The notes: generated by a model not told the origin, from the sequence alone. DNA of 64,000 bases from Paracoccus seriniphilus (GCF_028553745.1 NZ_CP067129.1:2214501-2278500), one strand, 5' to 3'. Positions 29,168 to 40,150 are shown, counted from the first letter of the stretch. Program-made: numbers and translations.

Positions 29168-31996
29168 TCAGCGTCCTGCCGACCACCATCCACGGCGTTT
29201 GGGCTTGACCTCCTTGGCCTCGGCCATTTCAGGCTCGCGGCTGTCGTTGGCGCTTTCCTGAACGGGTTGGGCAGCGGCTTCGATCTCCACAACCGGTTCC
29301 TCCACAACCGGTTCCTCCGCGGTCGTTTCCGGTTCGGGCTGGGCCGCAGCTTCAACCTCGGAGACATCCCCTCCGTCCGCCTTGACCTCGGTCTCGACCT
29401 CGGCCTGAGCAGGGCTCACATCCGCAGCGCCGCTTTCCACCGCACTCTGGGCCGCCGCATCCTGCGCGGCATTTTCCGCAACCGTCACTTCCGGAACAGA
29501 TACCGGTTCAGCCGGTTCGGCCTCGGCCTGTGCGGGGGCGCTGGAATAGTGCTGATTTACGCCCGGCAGGCTTTCGGCAATGGTGTCTTCGGTCGCATCA
29601 TGCAGATCAACCACCTCGGGCAGGGGCGAAGCCACCTCCTGCTTGTCGGCCTTGACACTGCGCCCGCGACCACGGCTGCGGGACCTGGGCTTGGGCGTTG
29701 TTTCGGCCTTTTCTGCGGGCTGCTCATCCTTGCCGGCATCTTGCGATGCAGAGGCAGGCTCTTCAGCGACCACGACGGCTGTCTCGGTGACCTGCGCCTC
29801 GGCTGTGGCGGTTGTTTCCTCGGCAGAACCGGAATCTGTCGTTTCTGCATTCGACGAATTTCCATCCGCCTGCTCATCGCTGCGCTCGCCCGACTTCCGC
29901 CGCCGCCGCCGCCGACGACGACGACCGCGACCATTCTCGCCGCCTTCATCCTCGGAAGTTTCGTTGCGAGGTTCCTCAGACCGGTCGACTGCCGGTTCGG
30001 CAACGGCTTCCGCCTCGACCTCTGCATCGGGCAGATCATCCTCATCATCGATCTGCGCCATCAGTTCTGCGTCAACCGACAGTACGGCATTGGACACTTC
30101 GGGCACGAAGCGGGTTGCCGTCTTGAATTTCTCGATGGCGAAATCCGGGGAAATCAGCTGGGGATCCGCCTCGATACGCACGGCCATGCCATAGCGCTGC
30201 TCGATCCCGGCGACATGCTCGCGCTTGGCATTGATCAGGAAATTGGCAACGGCAACAGGTGCCTTGACCAGAACTTCGCGGGACCGCTTGCGGGTCCCCT
30301 CTTCCTCGATGGCACGCAGGATGGTCAGCGCAAGGCTGTCATCACTGCGGATCAGGCCGGTGCCATGGCAATGCGCACAGGGCTGGGTCGTGGATTCCAG
30401 CATGCCCGGACGCAGACGCTGGCGCGACATTTCCATCAGGCCAAAGCCCGAGATACGCCCCACCTGAATGCGCGCACGATCCGACTTCAACCGGTCCTTC
30501 ATGCGCTTTTCGACAGCGGCGTTGTTCTTGCGCTCTTCCATGTCGATGAAGTCGATGACGATCAGACCGGCAAGGTCACGCAGACGCAGTTGACGTGCCA
30601 CCTCATCGGCGGCCTCGAGATTGGTCTTGAGCGCGGTATCCTCGATCGAGCCTTCCTTGGTGGCACGACCGGAGTTCACGTCGATGGCCACCAGCGCCTC
30701 GGTGATGCCGATGACGATATATCCGCCCGATTTCAGCTGTACGACCGGGTTGAACATTCCGGCCAGATAGCTTTCCACCTGATAGCGCGCGAAAAGCGGC
30801 ATCTGGTCGGTGTAATGCTTCACGTTCTTGGCGTGGGACGGCATGATCATCTTCATGAAGTCCTTGGCGGTGCGATATCCGCGCTCGCCCTCGACCAGAA
30901 CCTCGTCGATCTCTTTGGAATAAAGATCACGGATGGTCCGTTTGACCAGATCGCCCTCTTCGTAGATCGCGGCCGGGGCCACCGATCTGAAGGTCAGATC
31001 GCGGATCTGCTCCCACAGACGCAACAGATATTCGTAATCGCGACGAATTTCGGTGCGCGTGCGCTGGCTGCCGGCGGTGCGGATGATAAGTCCGGCACCC
31101 TTGGGCACATCCAGTTCGCCCGCGATATCCTTCAGCTTCTTGCGGTCGGCAGCATTGGTGATCTTGCGGCTGATGCCACCGCCACGGGCGGTATTGGGCA
31201 TCAGGACGCAGTAACGACCGGCCAGCGACAGATAGGTGGTCAGCGCAGCGCCCTTGTTGCCACGCTCTTCCTTGACCACCTGCACCAGCATGATCTGGCG
31301 GACCTTGATGACTTCCTGGATCTTGTAGCGCCGCGGCCGCGGCTTTCTGGGCACGCGGATTTCCTCGGTGACATCCTCATCGGCAACCGACTCGATGGAA
31401 TCATCCTTCTCGGTCGCATCGTCACCCGAGGTCGCTTCGGCCTCATTCGCTTCGGCTTCGGCGGCTTCGGTCGCGCCCTGATCTTCCGGGGCTTCATGCC
31501 CTGCGGCATCTTCCCCCGCAGCTTCTGCATTGCCATCGCTGGCCTGGGTCTGATTGTCCGTGGCTTCGCCGGCCTGATCAGGCTTTGCCTCAGCATCGGC
31601 ATCGGTCAGCTCGGCAGAAACCGTCTCATCGGTGTTTTCCGCCTTGGCGGCACGGCTGCGGCGACCTTTCTTCGGGCGTGCGCTTTCCTCTGCCTCAAGC
31701 GCATCGGCATAGGCCTGCTCTTCGGCCATCAGCGCTTCGCGATCAGCCGCCGGGATCTGGTAATAGTCGGGGTGAATTTCCGCGAATGCCAGAAATCCGT
31801 GGCGATTTCCGCCGTAATCCACGAAAGCGGCCTGCAACGAGGGTTCGACCCGCGTCACCTTTGCCAGATATATGTTCCCCGAAATCTGCCGCTTGTTGAG
31901 TGTCTCGAAATCAAATTCTTCGACTTTTGTTCCGTCGACCACAACCACCCGAGTTTCCTCGGCATGGGTGGCATCGATCAGCATCTTTTTTGCCAT
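29168..31996 (-). CDS. rne: ribonuclease E
   Basis: The main endoribonuclease of mRNA decay and rRNA processing, scaffold of the degradosome. 942 residues. The S1 domain opens with MAKKMLIDATHAEETRVVVV and is split by a very acidic Glu/Asp/Ala insert (about residues 85-230) as in other alphaproteobacteria. Then come the 5'-sensor and DNase I-like parts (GLIVIDFIDMEERKNN holds the catalytic Asp region), the Zn-link CAHCHGTG, and a long C-terminal Pro/Glu/Ala tail with an Arg-rich RNA-binding patch (GRGRRRRRRRRKSG). The ATG at 31996 is the family start. Confidence 0.97.
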   Translation of the reverse strand: MAKKMLIDATHAEETRVVVVDGTKVEEFDFETLNKRQISGNIYLAKVTRVEPSLQAAFVDYGGNRHGFLAFAEIHPDYYQIPAADREALMAEEQAYADALEAEESARPKKGRRSRAAKAENTDETVSAELTDADAEAKPDQAGEATDNQTQASDGNAEAAGEDAAGHEAPEDQGATEAAEAEANEAEATSGDDATEKDDSIESVADEDVTEEIRVPRKPRPRRYKIQEVIKVRQIMLVQVVKEERGNKGAALTTYLSLAGRYCVLMPNTARGGGISRKITNAADRKKLKDIAGELDVPKGAGLIIRTAGSQRTRTEIRRDYEYLLRLWEQIRDLTFRSVAPAAIYEEGDLVKRTIRDLYSKEIDEVLVEGERGYRTAKDFMKMIMPSHAKNVKHYTDQMPLFARYQVESYLAGMFNPVVQLKSGGYIVIGITEALVAIDVNSGRATKEGSIEDTALKTNLEAADEVARQLRLRDLAGLIVIDFIDMEERKNNAAVEKRMKDRLKSDRARIQVGRISGFGLMEMSRQRLRPGMLESTTQPCAHCHGTGLIRSDDSLALTILRAIEEEGTRKRSREVLVKAPVAVANFLINAKREHVAGIEQRYGMAVRIEADPQLISPDFAIEKFKTATRFVPEVSNAVLSVDAELMAQIDDEDDLPDAEVEAEAVAEPAVDRSEEPRNETSEDEGGENGRGRRRRRRRRRKSGERSDEQADGNSSNAETTDSGSAEETTATAEAQVTETAVVVAEEPASASQDAGKDEQPAEKAETTPKPRSRSRGRGRSVKADKQEVASPLPEVVDLHDATEDTIAESLPGVNQHYSSAPAQAEAEPAEPVSVPEVTVAENAAQDAAAQSAVESGAADVSPAQAEVETEVKADGGDVSEVEAAAQPEPETTAEEPVVEEPVVEIEAAAQPVQESANDSREPEMAEAKEVKPKRRGWWSAGR

Positions 31997-32719
31997 TGTT
32001 TTTTCTTTCACGCAACATTCTGCCCGGCGGAGCCAACTGGCCCGCATGGCGGATGTTGCTGGATGATTGGGACGCGGAAGCGGCAATAGCTGCGGGGATC
32101 AGTCCGGCCCGGCCTGTGGCCTGCCCTCTGGGATCCTGTCCGTCCAATGCGCGCGTCATCGCGTCTGTTCCTTACGAAGACCCGTCAACCAAAGCTGACC
32201 GGGCCACTGTCTGATGTCGCTTCGGTCGCAAAATCACGTCCTGAAGCGGGTTTTCCGCGTGGCACATCGCCTGCCAGTCTGGCTGAAACCAGAGGTGCCG
32301 CGCTGCGAAACTTTTGGCGCATGGCAACCCAAAGTTGTGGGCGCACTGCGCATTCCTTCAACATAGAGGTGAAAGGTGGGAAAATTCAATGCCAAAACGC
32401 CCCAAGGCGCAATTACGCGGCGCTCTCGGCACGGAACGGCCGGCCTGATCCGGCCCGGATCCTCGGCGCGGCGGCATCGGCACAACCGGCCTGCGGCACC
32501 CGACAACTGACGTTACGGCAAGTTTGATTGCTGTCGGGACCGGGCGGAAACTGACAGGCATCGCACGCAGCCCTTGCCGCACAATCAATTGAAAAAGTTA
32601 TTCTTACCGGATCGGAAACCGCCGCAGCCGGCTTCACGCAGTCTTAACAGTTCTTTCACGCGGCTGTCGCATCATCGACCTATCACATCGCCCGAAAGTG
32701 GCTGTTCAGGAGGTCCGGA
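31997..32719. other. long divergent intergenic region upstream of rne
   Basis: About 720 bp between the divergent rne and alpha/beta hydrolase genes. I see no gene: the open frames lack ribosome sites and have no protein-like composition. It should contain both promoters. A long untranslated leader of rne, used for autoregulation in enterobacteria, would fit the length but is not shown by the sequence. Confidence 0.5.
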
Positions 32720-33616
32720 ATGCCGGTCGTCAAGGTCAATGCCGATCAATCACCGCCGCAGCGGTTATGGCAGACCGCCGATACGCTGCCCGAAGGCGCG
32801 CCCATCATCGTGATGGTCCACGGATACCGCTATTCACCTTCGGAGCCCGCCCATGACCCGCACCGCCACATTCTGTCCCTCGATCCCGATCAACGTTGCC
32901 GCCGTTCAACCTCGTGGCCCCGCGCCCTGGGTTTCTCGGATGACGACACCCAGCAAGGCCTTGCGCTGGCCTATGGATGGGAAGCACGCGGCAGCCTTGG
33001 AGGCGCGTATCGCCGCGCAGGCGAGGCAGGCAAGACGCTGGCGGGGATCGTTTCCCGGCTGGCGGATCAGACCGGGCGTCCGGTCGCGATCATCGGCCAT
33101 TCGCTGGGGGCGCGAGTCGCGCTTCAGGCGCTGAACGCAGCGCAACCCCACAGCATCGGCCGCGTCATCCTGTTGACCGGCGCCGAATTCCGCGACAATG
33201 CCGCACGGGCACTCGTCTCTCCTGCCGGGCAACAGGCCGAGATCATCAATATCACCTCGCGCGAGAATGACCTGTTCGACTTCGCCTTGGAACAATGGCT
33301 GGCGCGGGGCCGCCGTCAGGCGCTGGGGTTCGGGCTGGACAAGCCCGCCCGCAACTGGGTCGATGTGCAGATCGATCAGGGCGAAACTCTGGCCGCGCTC
33401 GAGGATCTGGGCTTTCCGACAGAACGCAGACCCTTGCGCCTGTCACACTGGACACCTTATCTGCGGCGCGGTCTGTTCGAATTCTATCGCACCGCGCTCT
33501 GCCAGCCCTGGGCCTTGCCTTTGGGGATGCTGCACGCTCGCCTGCCGGGCCGGATCGAACCGCGCTGGTCACGCCTGCTGGCAACACCTTCAACCATTGG
33601 CGCCCTGCGGATCTGA
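32720..33616 (+). CDS. alpha/beta hydrolase
   Basis: A serine hydrolase-like protein of 298 residues. The strand-3 motif MVHGYRYSPSEPAHDPHRHI precedes the nucleophile elbow AIIGHSLGARVALQAL (GHSLG); a candidate acid and histidine lie in SRENDLFDFALEQWL and RLSHWTPYLR. No signal peptide. AGGAGGT stands 6 bp before the ATG at 32720. Many relatives are annotated only as esterase/lipase-like; substrate unknown. Single gene, converging on yciB. Confidence 0.8.
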   Translation: MPVVKVNADQSPPQRLWQTADTLPEGAPIIVMVHGYRYSPSEPAHDPHRHILSLDPDQRCRRSTSWPRALGFSDDDTQQGLALAYGWEARGSLGGAYRRAGEAGKTLAGIVSRLADQTGRPVAIIGHSLGARVALQALNAAQPHSIGRVILLTGAEFRDNAARALVSPAGQQAEIINITSRENDLFDFALEQWLARGRRQALGFGLDKPARNWVDVQIDQGETLAALEDLGFPTERRPLRLSHWTPYLRRGLFEFYRTALCQPWALPLGMLHARLPGRIEPRWSRLLATPSTIGALRI

Positions 33617-33626
33617 ACCTGCCGCC

Positions 33627-34235
33627 CTAGCCCTTGCCCTCGCCATCACCCTGCGGCAACGCATGGGCCTTGAACAGGCCGGCATTGGCGATCAGGAAAG
33701 CGAACAGGACCAACGGCAACCCGAAAGTCTTGAAATAGACCCAGGTGCTTTCCGACATGGTGCGCCAGACCAGTTCATTGGCCATGGCAAGTGCAAGAAA
33801 GAGGATCGTCATGCGCAGGGTCAGCTTGCGCCAGCCATCGGCATTCATCGGCAGTGCCTCGGACAGGACCGCCTGCAGCCAGTTCTTGCGCGCAATCAGA
33901 CTGAACCCCAGCAGCCCGGCAAACAGCAGATAGATCATGGTCGGCTTCATCTTGAAAAAGCGTGGGTCATTCAGCCAGACGGACAGGCCACCGAACACGA
34001 CCACCAGAACAAGGGTCGCGATCTGCATGGGGGCAAGGCGACCGCTGAGACGCCATTGGATCAGCGTCGCAAGGGCAAGCGCGGGAATGAATACCAGCGT
34101 CGCAAGGATGAAACCGCCATATTCCTGACCCCAGAGGCTGACCGTTTCACCGCGCTTCAGGACAAAGACCAGAAAGAACAGCATCACTGGTCCCAGCTCC
34201 AGTGCCGGTTTCACCCATGGTTTCTGATCTTTCAT
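33627..34235 (-). CDS. yciB: inner membrane septation protein YciB (IspZ)
   Basis: A 202-residue polytopic protein of the YciB/IspZ family linked to septation and envelope integrity in enterobacteria. It opens with KPALELGPVMLFFLVF, has about five hydrophobic segments, the signature DPRFFKMKPTMIYLLFAGLL, and WVYFKTFGLPLVLFAF near the end. Convergent with the hydrolase gene; only 10 bp separate the stops. Confidence 0.9.
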   Translation of the reverse strand: MKDQKPWVKPALELGPVMLFFLVFVLKRGETVSLWGQEYGGFILATLVFIPALALATLIQWRLSGRLAPMQIATLVLVVVFGGLSVWLNDPRFFKMKPTMIYLLFAGLLGFSLIARKNWLQAVLSEALPMNADGWRKLTLRMTILFLALAMANELVWRTMSESTWVYFKTFGLPLVLFAFLIANAGLFKAHALPQGDGEGKG

Positions 34236-34336
34236 CTGCCGTTTACCTTTTCATTGGGACTGCGCCCGGATCTTGTCATGTCGAAGGCAACATAGGATGG
34301 CCCGACCCGGATGACAAAGCCCCATCACGGCTTCGT

Positions 34337-35257
34337 TCAATCCAGCGGAACCGCAGCAAGGATCGGGCCGGGCAAGCTGGCATCGCCCAGCTCCTGCTGA
34401 ACCAGCAGGGCATGGCGCGTATCCGGCGGGAAATCCTCGCCATTGGCCTCATCAGGGCGCACGGTCAGGCGCAGCGGCTGTTCGCCATTCCATCTGGCCA
34501 GTTCATCCAGCCCCAGCACGACATTCGCATAGGTGATCGTACGACCGCGATTTTCGCCCGAGGTCACCTGAATCTCGCGCTGCGGGGCAAAACGCACCAA
34601 CAGGATGGCCATGGGGGCGCCCAGTTCGGACAGTGGACTCATCTCGATCACCTCGCCGTCATCCGTGCTTTCACGCTGGACGCTCAGCATGGCCGGGGCG
34701 ATGCGATGTCCTTCGATCAGGCTCATCAATTGCGCCGGACCGGGGGCAACGGCGGTATCGCGGCCATCAATGATCAACTGCGGTGTATAAAGAGCGCGCT
34801 CGCCCGAGGCGCGGGCATATCCTTCCTGGCGGTCGGTGAATTCGGGCCGTGCAAAGCTGTCGGTCCAGCCCAGATAGTCCCAGTAATCGACGTGGAAGGA
34901 CAGCGGCAGGATGTCGCGGCGCTCTGAAAGACGCGCGATCATCGCATCAGCCGGAGGGCAAGAGGAACAACCCTGCGAGGTAAACAGTTCGACCACGACG
35001 GGCAGCGCAGCAATGGGCATCCGTTCCGCGGATGGGGGCATTCCGACCGGCGCGAAACTGTTGAGGGTCGGGCGGACAGGCGCGGCAAAATTCATCGCCC
35101 CCGGCGCCGCGCGCCCCGGATCATCCGGGGCGGTGATCACCGCGATACCGTCGAGATCCTGCGCCTGCGCGCCGCCCGCAAGCGCCGTCAGCGACAGTGC
35201 AACCAAAAGGCCGGCGCAGACGTTGATTATCTGCCGGGGGATTCCGCCATGAGCCAT
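34337..35257 (-). CDS. DUF1223 secreted thioredoxin-fold protein
   Basis: A 306-residue exported protein of the DUF1223 family. A signal peptide (INVCAGLLVALSLTALAGGAQA) is followed by a Pro-rich segment and a thioredoxin-like core with the motif LFTSQGCSSCPPADAMI (CxxC), then FHVDYWDYLGWTDSFARPEF and TPQLIIDGRDTAVAPG. The role is unknown; a periplasmic redox function is possible. Start uncertain: ATG at 35257 is used, ATG at 35281 would add eight residues. It is divergent from acnA. Confidence 0.82.
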   Translation of the reverse strand: MAHGGIPRQIINVCAGLLVALSLTALAGGAQAQDLDGIAVITAPDDPGRAAPGAMNFAAPVRPTLNSFAPVGMPPSAERMPIAALPVVVELFTSQGCSSCPPADAMIARLSERRDILPLSFHVDYWDYLGWTDSFARPEFTDRQEGYARASGERALYTPQLIIDGRDTAVAPGPAQLMSLIEGHRIAPAMLSVQRESTDDGEVIEMSPLSELGAPMAILLVRFAPQREIQVTSGENRGRTITYANVVLGLDELARWNGEQPLRLTVRPDEANGEDFPPDTRHALLVQQELGDASLPGPILAAVPLD

Positions 35258-35494
35258 ATCGATCTTGCACTTGATGAACATACCGACATGCATAGCGGCA
35301 CCTTGTGCACCGGAACAAATCAACGCTTTGTTAGCCAATGCGTGAAGACAGGTGACCGTGCCACTTGAGCAACAGGAGCCAAACGGCATACCGTTGCATA
35401 CAATTCTTGCCGCCCCCCGCTTGAACTGCGCCTTGGGGCGCAGCATATATGAAGAACGCCCGACCCCATCCAGTTACCAGACAGGGAGGCCCTT

Positions 35495-38266
35495 ATGCCC
35501 ATCACCACCGGAACCGACACCGCCAATACGCGCCGCACGTTGCGCGTGGGCGAACAGTCGGTGGATTATTTTTCGATCAACGCCGCCTCCGAGGCAGGAC
35601 TTGGGGATTTCTCCAGACTGCCCGCATCGCTGAAGGTGGTCCTGGAAAACATGCTGCGCTTCGAGGATGGCGGCCATACGGTCAGTGTGGATGACATCAA
35701 GGCCTTCGCGAAATGGGCACAGGATGGCGGCAAGAGCCCGCGCGAGATCGCCTATCGCCCCGCTCGCGTGCTGATGCAGGATTTCACCGGCGTTCCTGCG
35801 GTTGTCGACCTTGCCGCCATGCGCGACGGCATCAAGGCACTTGGCGGCGATGCACAAAAGATCAACCCGCTGAACCCCGTGGATCTGGTCATCGACCACT
35901 CGGTGATGATCGACGAATTCGGCACTCCGCGCGCCTTTCAGGTCAATGTCGACCGCGAGTATGAGCGCAACATCGAACGCTATCAGTTTCTGAAATGGGG
36001 CCAGAAGGCCTTCAGGAATTTCCGCGTCGTTCCGCCCGGCACCGGCATCTGCCACCAGGTGAACCTTGAATATCTGTCCCAGACCGTCTGGAGCGATACC
36101 GATCAGAACGGCAAGCTGGTCGCCTATCCCGATACCCTGGTCGGCACTGACAGCCACACCACCATGGTCAACGGCTTGGCCGTTCTGGGCTGGGGTGTCG
36201 GCGGCATCGAGGCCGAGGCGGCGATGCTGGGTCAGCCGATCTCGATGCTGATCCCCGAAGTCGTGGGCTTCAAGATCACCGGTGCCTTGACCGAGGGCGT
36301 GACCGCCACCGACCTTGTGCTGAAGGTCGTGCAAATGCTGCGCGAACATGGCGTGGTCGGAAAATTCGTCGAATTCTACGGCGACGGACTGGATCACATG
36401 CCGCTGGCCGACCGCGCAACCATTGCCAATATGGCCCCGGAATATGGCGCCACCTGCGGTTTCTTCCCGATCGACAACGAAACCCTGCGCTACCTGCGCC
36501 AGACCGGCCGCGAGGAGGATCGCATCGCTCTGGTCGAAGCCTACGCCAAGGAAAACGGCTTCTGGCGTTCGGCAGATTACGAACCGGTCTACACCTCGAC
36601 GCTGGAACTGGACCAAAGTCAGGTCGTCCCGGCGATTTCGGGTCCGAAACGTCCGCAGGACAATGTTCCGCTGACCGAGTCGGCCTTTGAATTCCGCAAA
36701 TATATCGCCAACACCCGCAAGCTGGCGGAACCGACCCGCGATGGCACCCGTGCATGGAGTTCGGAAGGCGGAGCGCCTGCGCCTCATGACCTGCCGGGCC
36801 ATCACGAAGGCTATAAGTCCGGCAGTGTCGATGGCGAGGATTACAAGCTGCACGACGGTTCGATCGTCATCGCGGCGATCACCTCCTGCACCAATACTTC
36901 GAACCCCTATGTGATGATGGCCGCCGGTCTGGTAGCGCGCAAGGCACGTGCGCTTGGCCTGACCAGAAAGCCCTGGGTCAAGACGTCGCTGGCACCGGGG
37001 TCACAGGTTGTCGCCGAATATCTCGAGGCGGCCAATCTTCAGGAAGATCTGGACGCGCTGGGGTTCAACCTGGTCGGCTTTGGCTGCACGACCTGTATCG
37101 GCAACTCGGGCCCGCTTCAGCCCGAGATCTCGAAGTCAATCAATGACAACGATCTGGTCGCGGTCTCGGTCCTGTCGGGCAACCGCAACTTCGAGGGCCG
37201 TATCTCGCCTGATGTGCGCGCCAATTATCTGGCCTCGCCGCCGCTGGTCGTGGCCTATGCGATTGCCGGCGACATGAATATCGACCTGACCAGCGAGCCC
37301 CTGGGCTTTGATCAGAAGGGCAATCCCGTCTATCTGAAGGATATCTGGCCGAACTCGAAAGAGATCGCGGAACTGGTCGATACGCTGGTCACGCGCGAGA
37401 TGTTCCGCGAAAAATACGCCGATGTCTTCAAGGGCGATGAACGCTGGCAGGCGGTCGAGGTGACGGACACCGAAACCTATGATTGGCCGCCCAGTTCGAC
37501 CTACATCCAGAACCCGCCCTATTTCCAGGGCATGGGCAAAGATCCCGGCACCATCAGCAATATCAGCGGTGCCCGTGTGCTGGCATTGCTGGGCGACATG
37601 GTGACGACCGACCATATTTCGCCCGCGGGCTCGTTCAAACCCACCACACCGGCGGGACAATATCTGACCGAGCATGGCGTTTCGCCGCGTGACTTCAACA
37701 GCTATGGGTCGCGTCGGGGCAACCACGAAGTGATGATGCGTGGCACCTTTGCCAATATCCGCATCCGCAACGAGATGCTGGACGGCGTCGAAGGCGGCTA
37801 TACCAAGGGCCCCGATGGTCAGCAGGCGGCGATCTATGATGCCGCCATGGCCTATGCCGAAAACGGCACGCCCATGGTGGTGATCGGCGGCAAGGAATAT
37901 GGTGCCGGTTCCTCGCGCGACTGGGCCGCCAAGGGCACCAATCTTCTGGGCGTCAAGGCGGTGATCGCCGAGTCATTCGAACGCATCCACCGCTCTAACC
38001 TGGTCGGCATGGGGGTGATCCCCTTCGAATTCACCGAAGGCGATACCCGCAAGACACTGAATCTGACCGGCGACGAAGAGATTTCGATCAGCGGGCTGGA
38101 GGGCGATTTCAAACCGCTGTCGCTGGTGCCCTGCACCATCACCTATGCCGATGGCCGCAGGACAGAGATCACCCTGCGCGCACGTGTCGATACCGAGGTC
38201 GAGATCGACTACCTGCGCAATGGCGGTGTGCTGCACTATGTGCTGCGCAATCTGGCCACGGCCTGA
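35495..38266 (+). CDS. acnA: aconitate hydratase A
   Basis: The [4Fe-4S] citric-acid-cycle enzyme converting citrate to isocitrate. 923 residues, AcnA/IRP type with the long N-terminal domain. Cluster-binding cysteines appear in [15 protein letters not shown] and [14 protein letters not shown]; other marks are [41 protein letters not shown] and the C-terminal swivel [24 protein letters not shown]. An AGGGAGG ribosome site precedes the ATG. A strong terminator follows. Confidence 0.98.
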   Translation: MPITTGTDTANTRRTLRVGEQSVDYFSINAASEAGLGDFSRLPASLKVVLENMLRFEDGGHTVSVDDIKAFAKWAQDGGKSPREIAYRPARVLMQDFTGVPAVVDLAAMRDGIKALGGDAQKINPLNPVDLVIDHSVMIDEFGTPRAFQVNVDREYERNIERYQFLKWGQKAFRNFRVVPPGTGICHQVNLEYLSQTVWSDTDQNGKLVAYPDTLVGTDSHTTMVNGLAVLGWGVGGIEAEAAMLGQPISMLIPEVVGFKITGALTEGVTATDLVLKVVQMLREHGVVGKFVEFYGDGLDHMPLADRATIANMAPEYGATCGFFPIDNETLRYLRQTGREEDRIALVEAYAKENGFWRSADYEPVYTSTLELDQSQVVPAISGPKRPQDNVPLTESAFEFRKYIANTRKLAEPTRDGTRAWSSEGGAPAPHDLPGHHEGYKSGSVDGEDYKLHDGSIVIAAITSCTNTSNPYVMMAAGLVARKARALGLTRKPWVKTSLAPGSQVVAEYLEAANLQEDLDALGFNLVGFGCTTCIGNSGPLQPEISKSINDNDLVAVSVLSGNRNFEGRISPDVRANYLASPPLVVAYAIAGDMNIDLTSEPLGFDQKGNPVYLKDIWPNSKEIAELVDTLVTREMFREKYADVFKGDERWQAVEVTDTETYDWPPSSTYIQNPPYFQGMGKDPGTISNISGARVLALLGDMVTTDHISPAGSFKPTTPAGQYLTEHGVSPRDFNSYGSRRGNHEVMMRGTFANIRIRNEMLDGVEGGYTKGPDGQQAAIYDAAMAYAENGTPMVVIGGKEYGAGSSRDWAAKGTNLLGVKAVIAESFERIHRSNLVGMGVIPFEFTEGDTRKTLNLTGDEEISISGLEGDFKPLSLVPCTITYADGRRTEITLRARVDTEVEIDYLRNGGVLHYVLRNLATA

Positions 38267-38287
38267 TCCCTGCCTTGCCGGAAACGG

Positions 38288-38316
38288 AAAACCCCCGGCA
38301 ACGCCGGGGGTTTTTT
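38288..38316 (+). terminator. strong terminator after acnA
   Basis: AAAACCCCCGGC / GCCGGGGGTTTT, a perfect 12-bp stem with a 3-base loop, running into a T6 tract. The A run on the other side gives some bidirectional potential, serving the converging gamma-glutamyltransferase gene. Confidence 0.92.
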
Positions 38317-38338
38317 GATGCGTTGCTTTCCGGGTCGA

Positions 38339-40150
38339 TCACCCGCCGATGGCAATGCCTTCACGGCGCGGATCGGCCCCGCCCTGCAGCCCGTCCGGCG
38401 TGATTGCGATGCCGTGCAAGCCCGAATTCAGATCACGTTCGTTCACCTCGTAACCCAGATCCGCCAGAGGCTGCGCCAGATCAACCGCCGCGCTGCCGGC
38501 CTCGACATCCATGGTGCCGAAACGGTTGACGATATTGGGCAGCGAAATGGCCTGCTGGATGTCCAGCCCCCAGTCAAGATTGCCGATGATCGCCTTGGCG
38601 ACATAGCCGATGATCCGGCTGCCGCCCGGAGAGCCAATGACCAGAACCGGCTTGTCGTCCTTCATCACGATGCTGGGGGCCATCGAGGATCGCGGGCGCT
38701 TCCCCGGCTCCAGACGGTTGGCGATGGGATAGCCCGCCTCGTCATGGGTCGAGAACGAGAAATCGGTCATTTCATTGTTCAGCAGAAAGCCCTGCGTGAA
38801 CAGGCGCGAGCCAAAGCCGTTCTCGATCGTTGTCGTCATGGACAGCGCATTGCCATAGGAATCGACAATCGCGATATGTGAGGTTGAGGGGAACTCGATC
38901 GCGTTGTCCTGCCCCCACAGCATGGCGTGGGTCCAGCCCGGCGAACCGGCGCTGACTTCGGGCAGGGCATCGTCCCCGGCCAGCAATTTGGCCCGCTCGG
39001 CCAGATAGCCGGGATCGACAAGCCCGCTGGTAGGCACCGGCACGAAGTCGCTGTCGGCCATGTAGCGCCCGCGATCGGCAAAGGCCAGGCGCGACGCATC
39101 TCCGATCAGACGCCAACTCTCGGGATTGTCGGCACCAAGACTGGCCAGATCGTAATTGCCCAGCATTCCCAGAATCTGCCCGACGGTCAGCGCACCCGAA
39201 GAGGGCGGCCCCATGCCGCAGATATCGTGATCGCGGTATTCGGCGCAGACGGCCGGCCGTTCGATGACCCGGTAGCGGGCCAGATCCTCGAGGGCCAACA
39301 GCCCAGGGTTGCCCTCGGCATTGCGCACGGTATCCACGATGCCTTCAGCGATTTCGCCATGATAGAAAGCCTTGCTGCCCTCGACGGCCAGACGTTTCAG
39401 CACATGGGCGTAATCGGCATTCACGACCGTATCGCCCGCAGCAAGCGGGGCGCCGCCAGGCAGGAAATAATCCCGCGTGGCCGGAAAGCGGCCCAGACGC
39501 TCGACATCATCGGCCACCGCCCCGGCAAGACGCGAAGAGACGGTAAAGCCGTTCTCGGCCAGTTCTATCGCCGGTTCAAAAAGGCTGGCCCAGTTGGACT
39601 TGCCCCAGCGACGATGCGCGGCCTCCAGCAAGGCCGGGGTGCCGGGCGTGCCGACCGAGCGGCCACCAACCACTGCATCATAGAATGCCAGCGGCTCGCC
39701 ATTTTCATCCTGAAAATAGGTCGGCGTGGCGGCCAGCGGCGCGGTTTCGCGCGCATCCAGCGTGGTCAATTCGCCCGTCGCGGCGTCATACCAGACCAGG
39801 AACGCACCGCCCCCAAGCCCCGAGCTTTGCGGCTCGACCAGCCCCAGCACGGTTTGCACCGCCACCATGGCATCGGCTGCACTGCCACCCTGTCGCAGCA
39901 CCTCGGCTCCGGCTTGAACAGCCAGCGGATTGGCTGCCGCGACCATCCAGTTTTCGGCAGTGACGGGTTTGCCTTGCGCCTTGCTTTCCAGCGCCGCAAG
40001 ACCGGCCTCGGACAGACCTGCGAAATCGGCAGCCTCGGCCGCGGCGCTGCCGCTTTCGGGTGAAATTGCATCGGTTGCCTGCTGCGCCGCGCCGGGCAAT
40101 GCCCAGACCGTGCCCATCAGCAGCGCAGTGACAAGACTGAAACGTGTCAT
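38339..40150 (-). CDS. ggt: gamma-glutamyltransferase
   Basis: A secreted Ntn-hydrolase that cleaves or transfers gamma-glutamyl groups, for example from glutathione. 603 residues: signal peptide MTRFSLVTALLMGTVWALPG, large-subunit marks QGGSAADAMVAVQTVLGLVEP and SSGLGGGAFLVWYD, and the autocleavage site with nucleophile Thr at about residue 423 (PSTSHIAIVD), then PRSSMAPSIVMKDDKPVLVIGSPGG. The ATG at 40150 has a GGAGGTC site; the one six codons upstream does not. Cleavage would give two subunits. Confidence 0.95.
   Translation of the reverse strand: MTRFSLVTALLMGTVWALPGAAQQATDAISPESGSAAAEAADFAGLSEAGLAALESKAQGKPVTAENWMVAAANPLAVQAGAEVLRQGGSAADAMVAVQTVLGLVEPQSSGLGGGAFLVWYDAATGELTTLDARETAPLAATPTYFQDENGEPLAFYDAVVGGRSVGTPGTPALLEAAHRRWGKSNWASLFEPAIELAENGFTVSSRLAGAVADDVERLGRFPATRDYFLPGGAPLAAGDTVVNADYAHVLKRLAVEGSKAFYHGEIAEGIVDTVRNAEGNPGLLALEDLARYRVIERPAVCAEYRDHDICGMGPPSSGALTVGQILGMLGNYDLASLGADNPESWRLIGDASRLAFADRGRYMADSDFVPVPTSGLVDPGYLAERAKLLAGDDALPEVSAGSPGWTHAMLWGQDNAIEFPSTSHIAIVDSYGNALSMTTTIENGFGSRLFTQGFLLNNEMTDFSFSTHDEAGYPIANRLEPGKRPRSSMAPSIVMKDDKPVLVIGSPGGSRIIGYVAKAIIGNLDWGLDIQQAISLPNIVNRFGTMDVEAGSAAVDLAQPLADLGYEVNERDLNSGLHGIAITPDGLQGGADPRREGIAIGG

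Noticed and set aside
29270..29330. Repeated CCACAACCGGTTCCTC units that look like a short repeat array
   Set aside because: They encode the VEEPVVEEPVVE repeats of the RNase E tail; no spacers of even length, so not CRISPR.
28943..32089. Open frame of 1048 codons on the plus strand across rne
   Set aside because: It is antisense to a clear RNase E gene. Long antisense frames are common where GC is high, and its product (Gly/Leu/Arg-rich) shows no family features.
32147..32527. 126-codon frame upstream of the alpha/beta hydrolase
   Set aside because: No ribosome site and no protein-like pattern; treated as intergenic.
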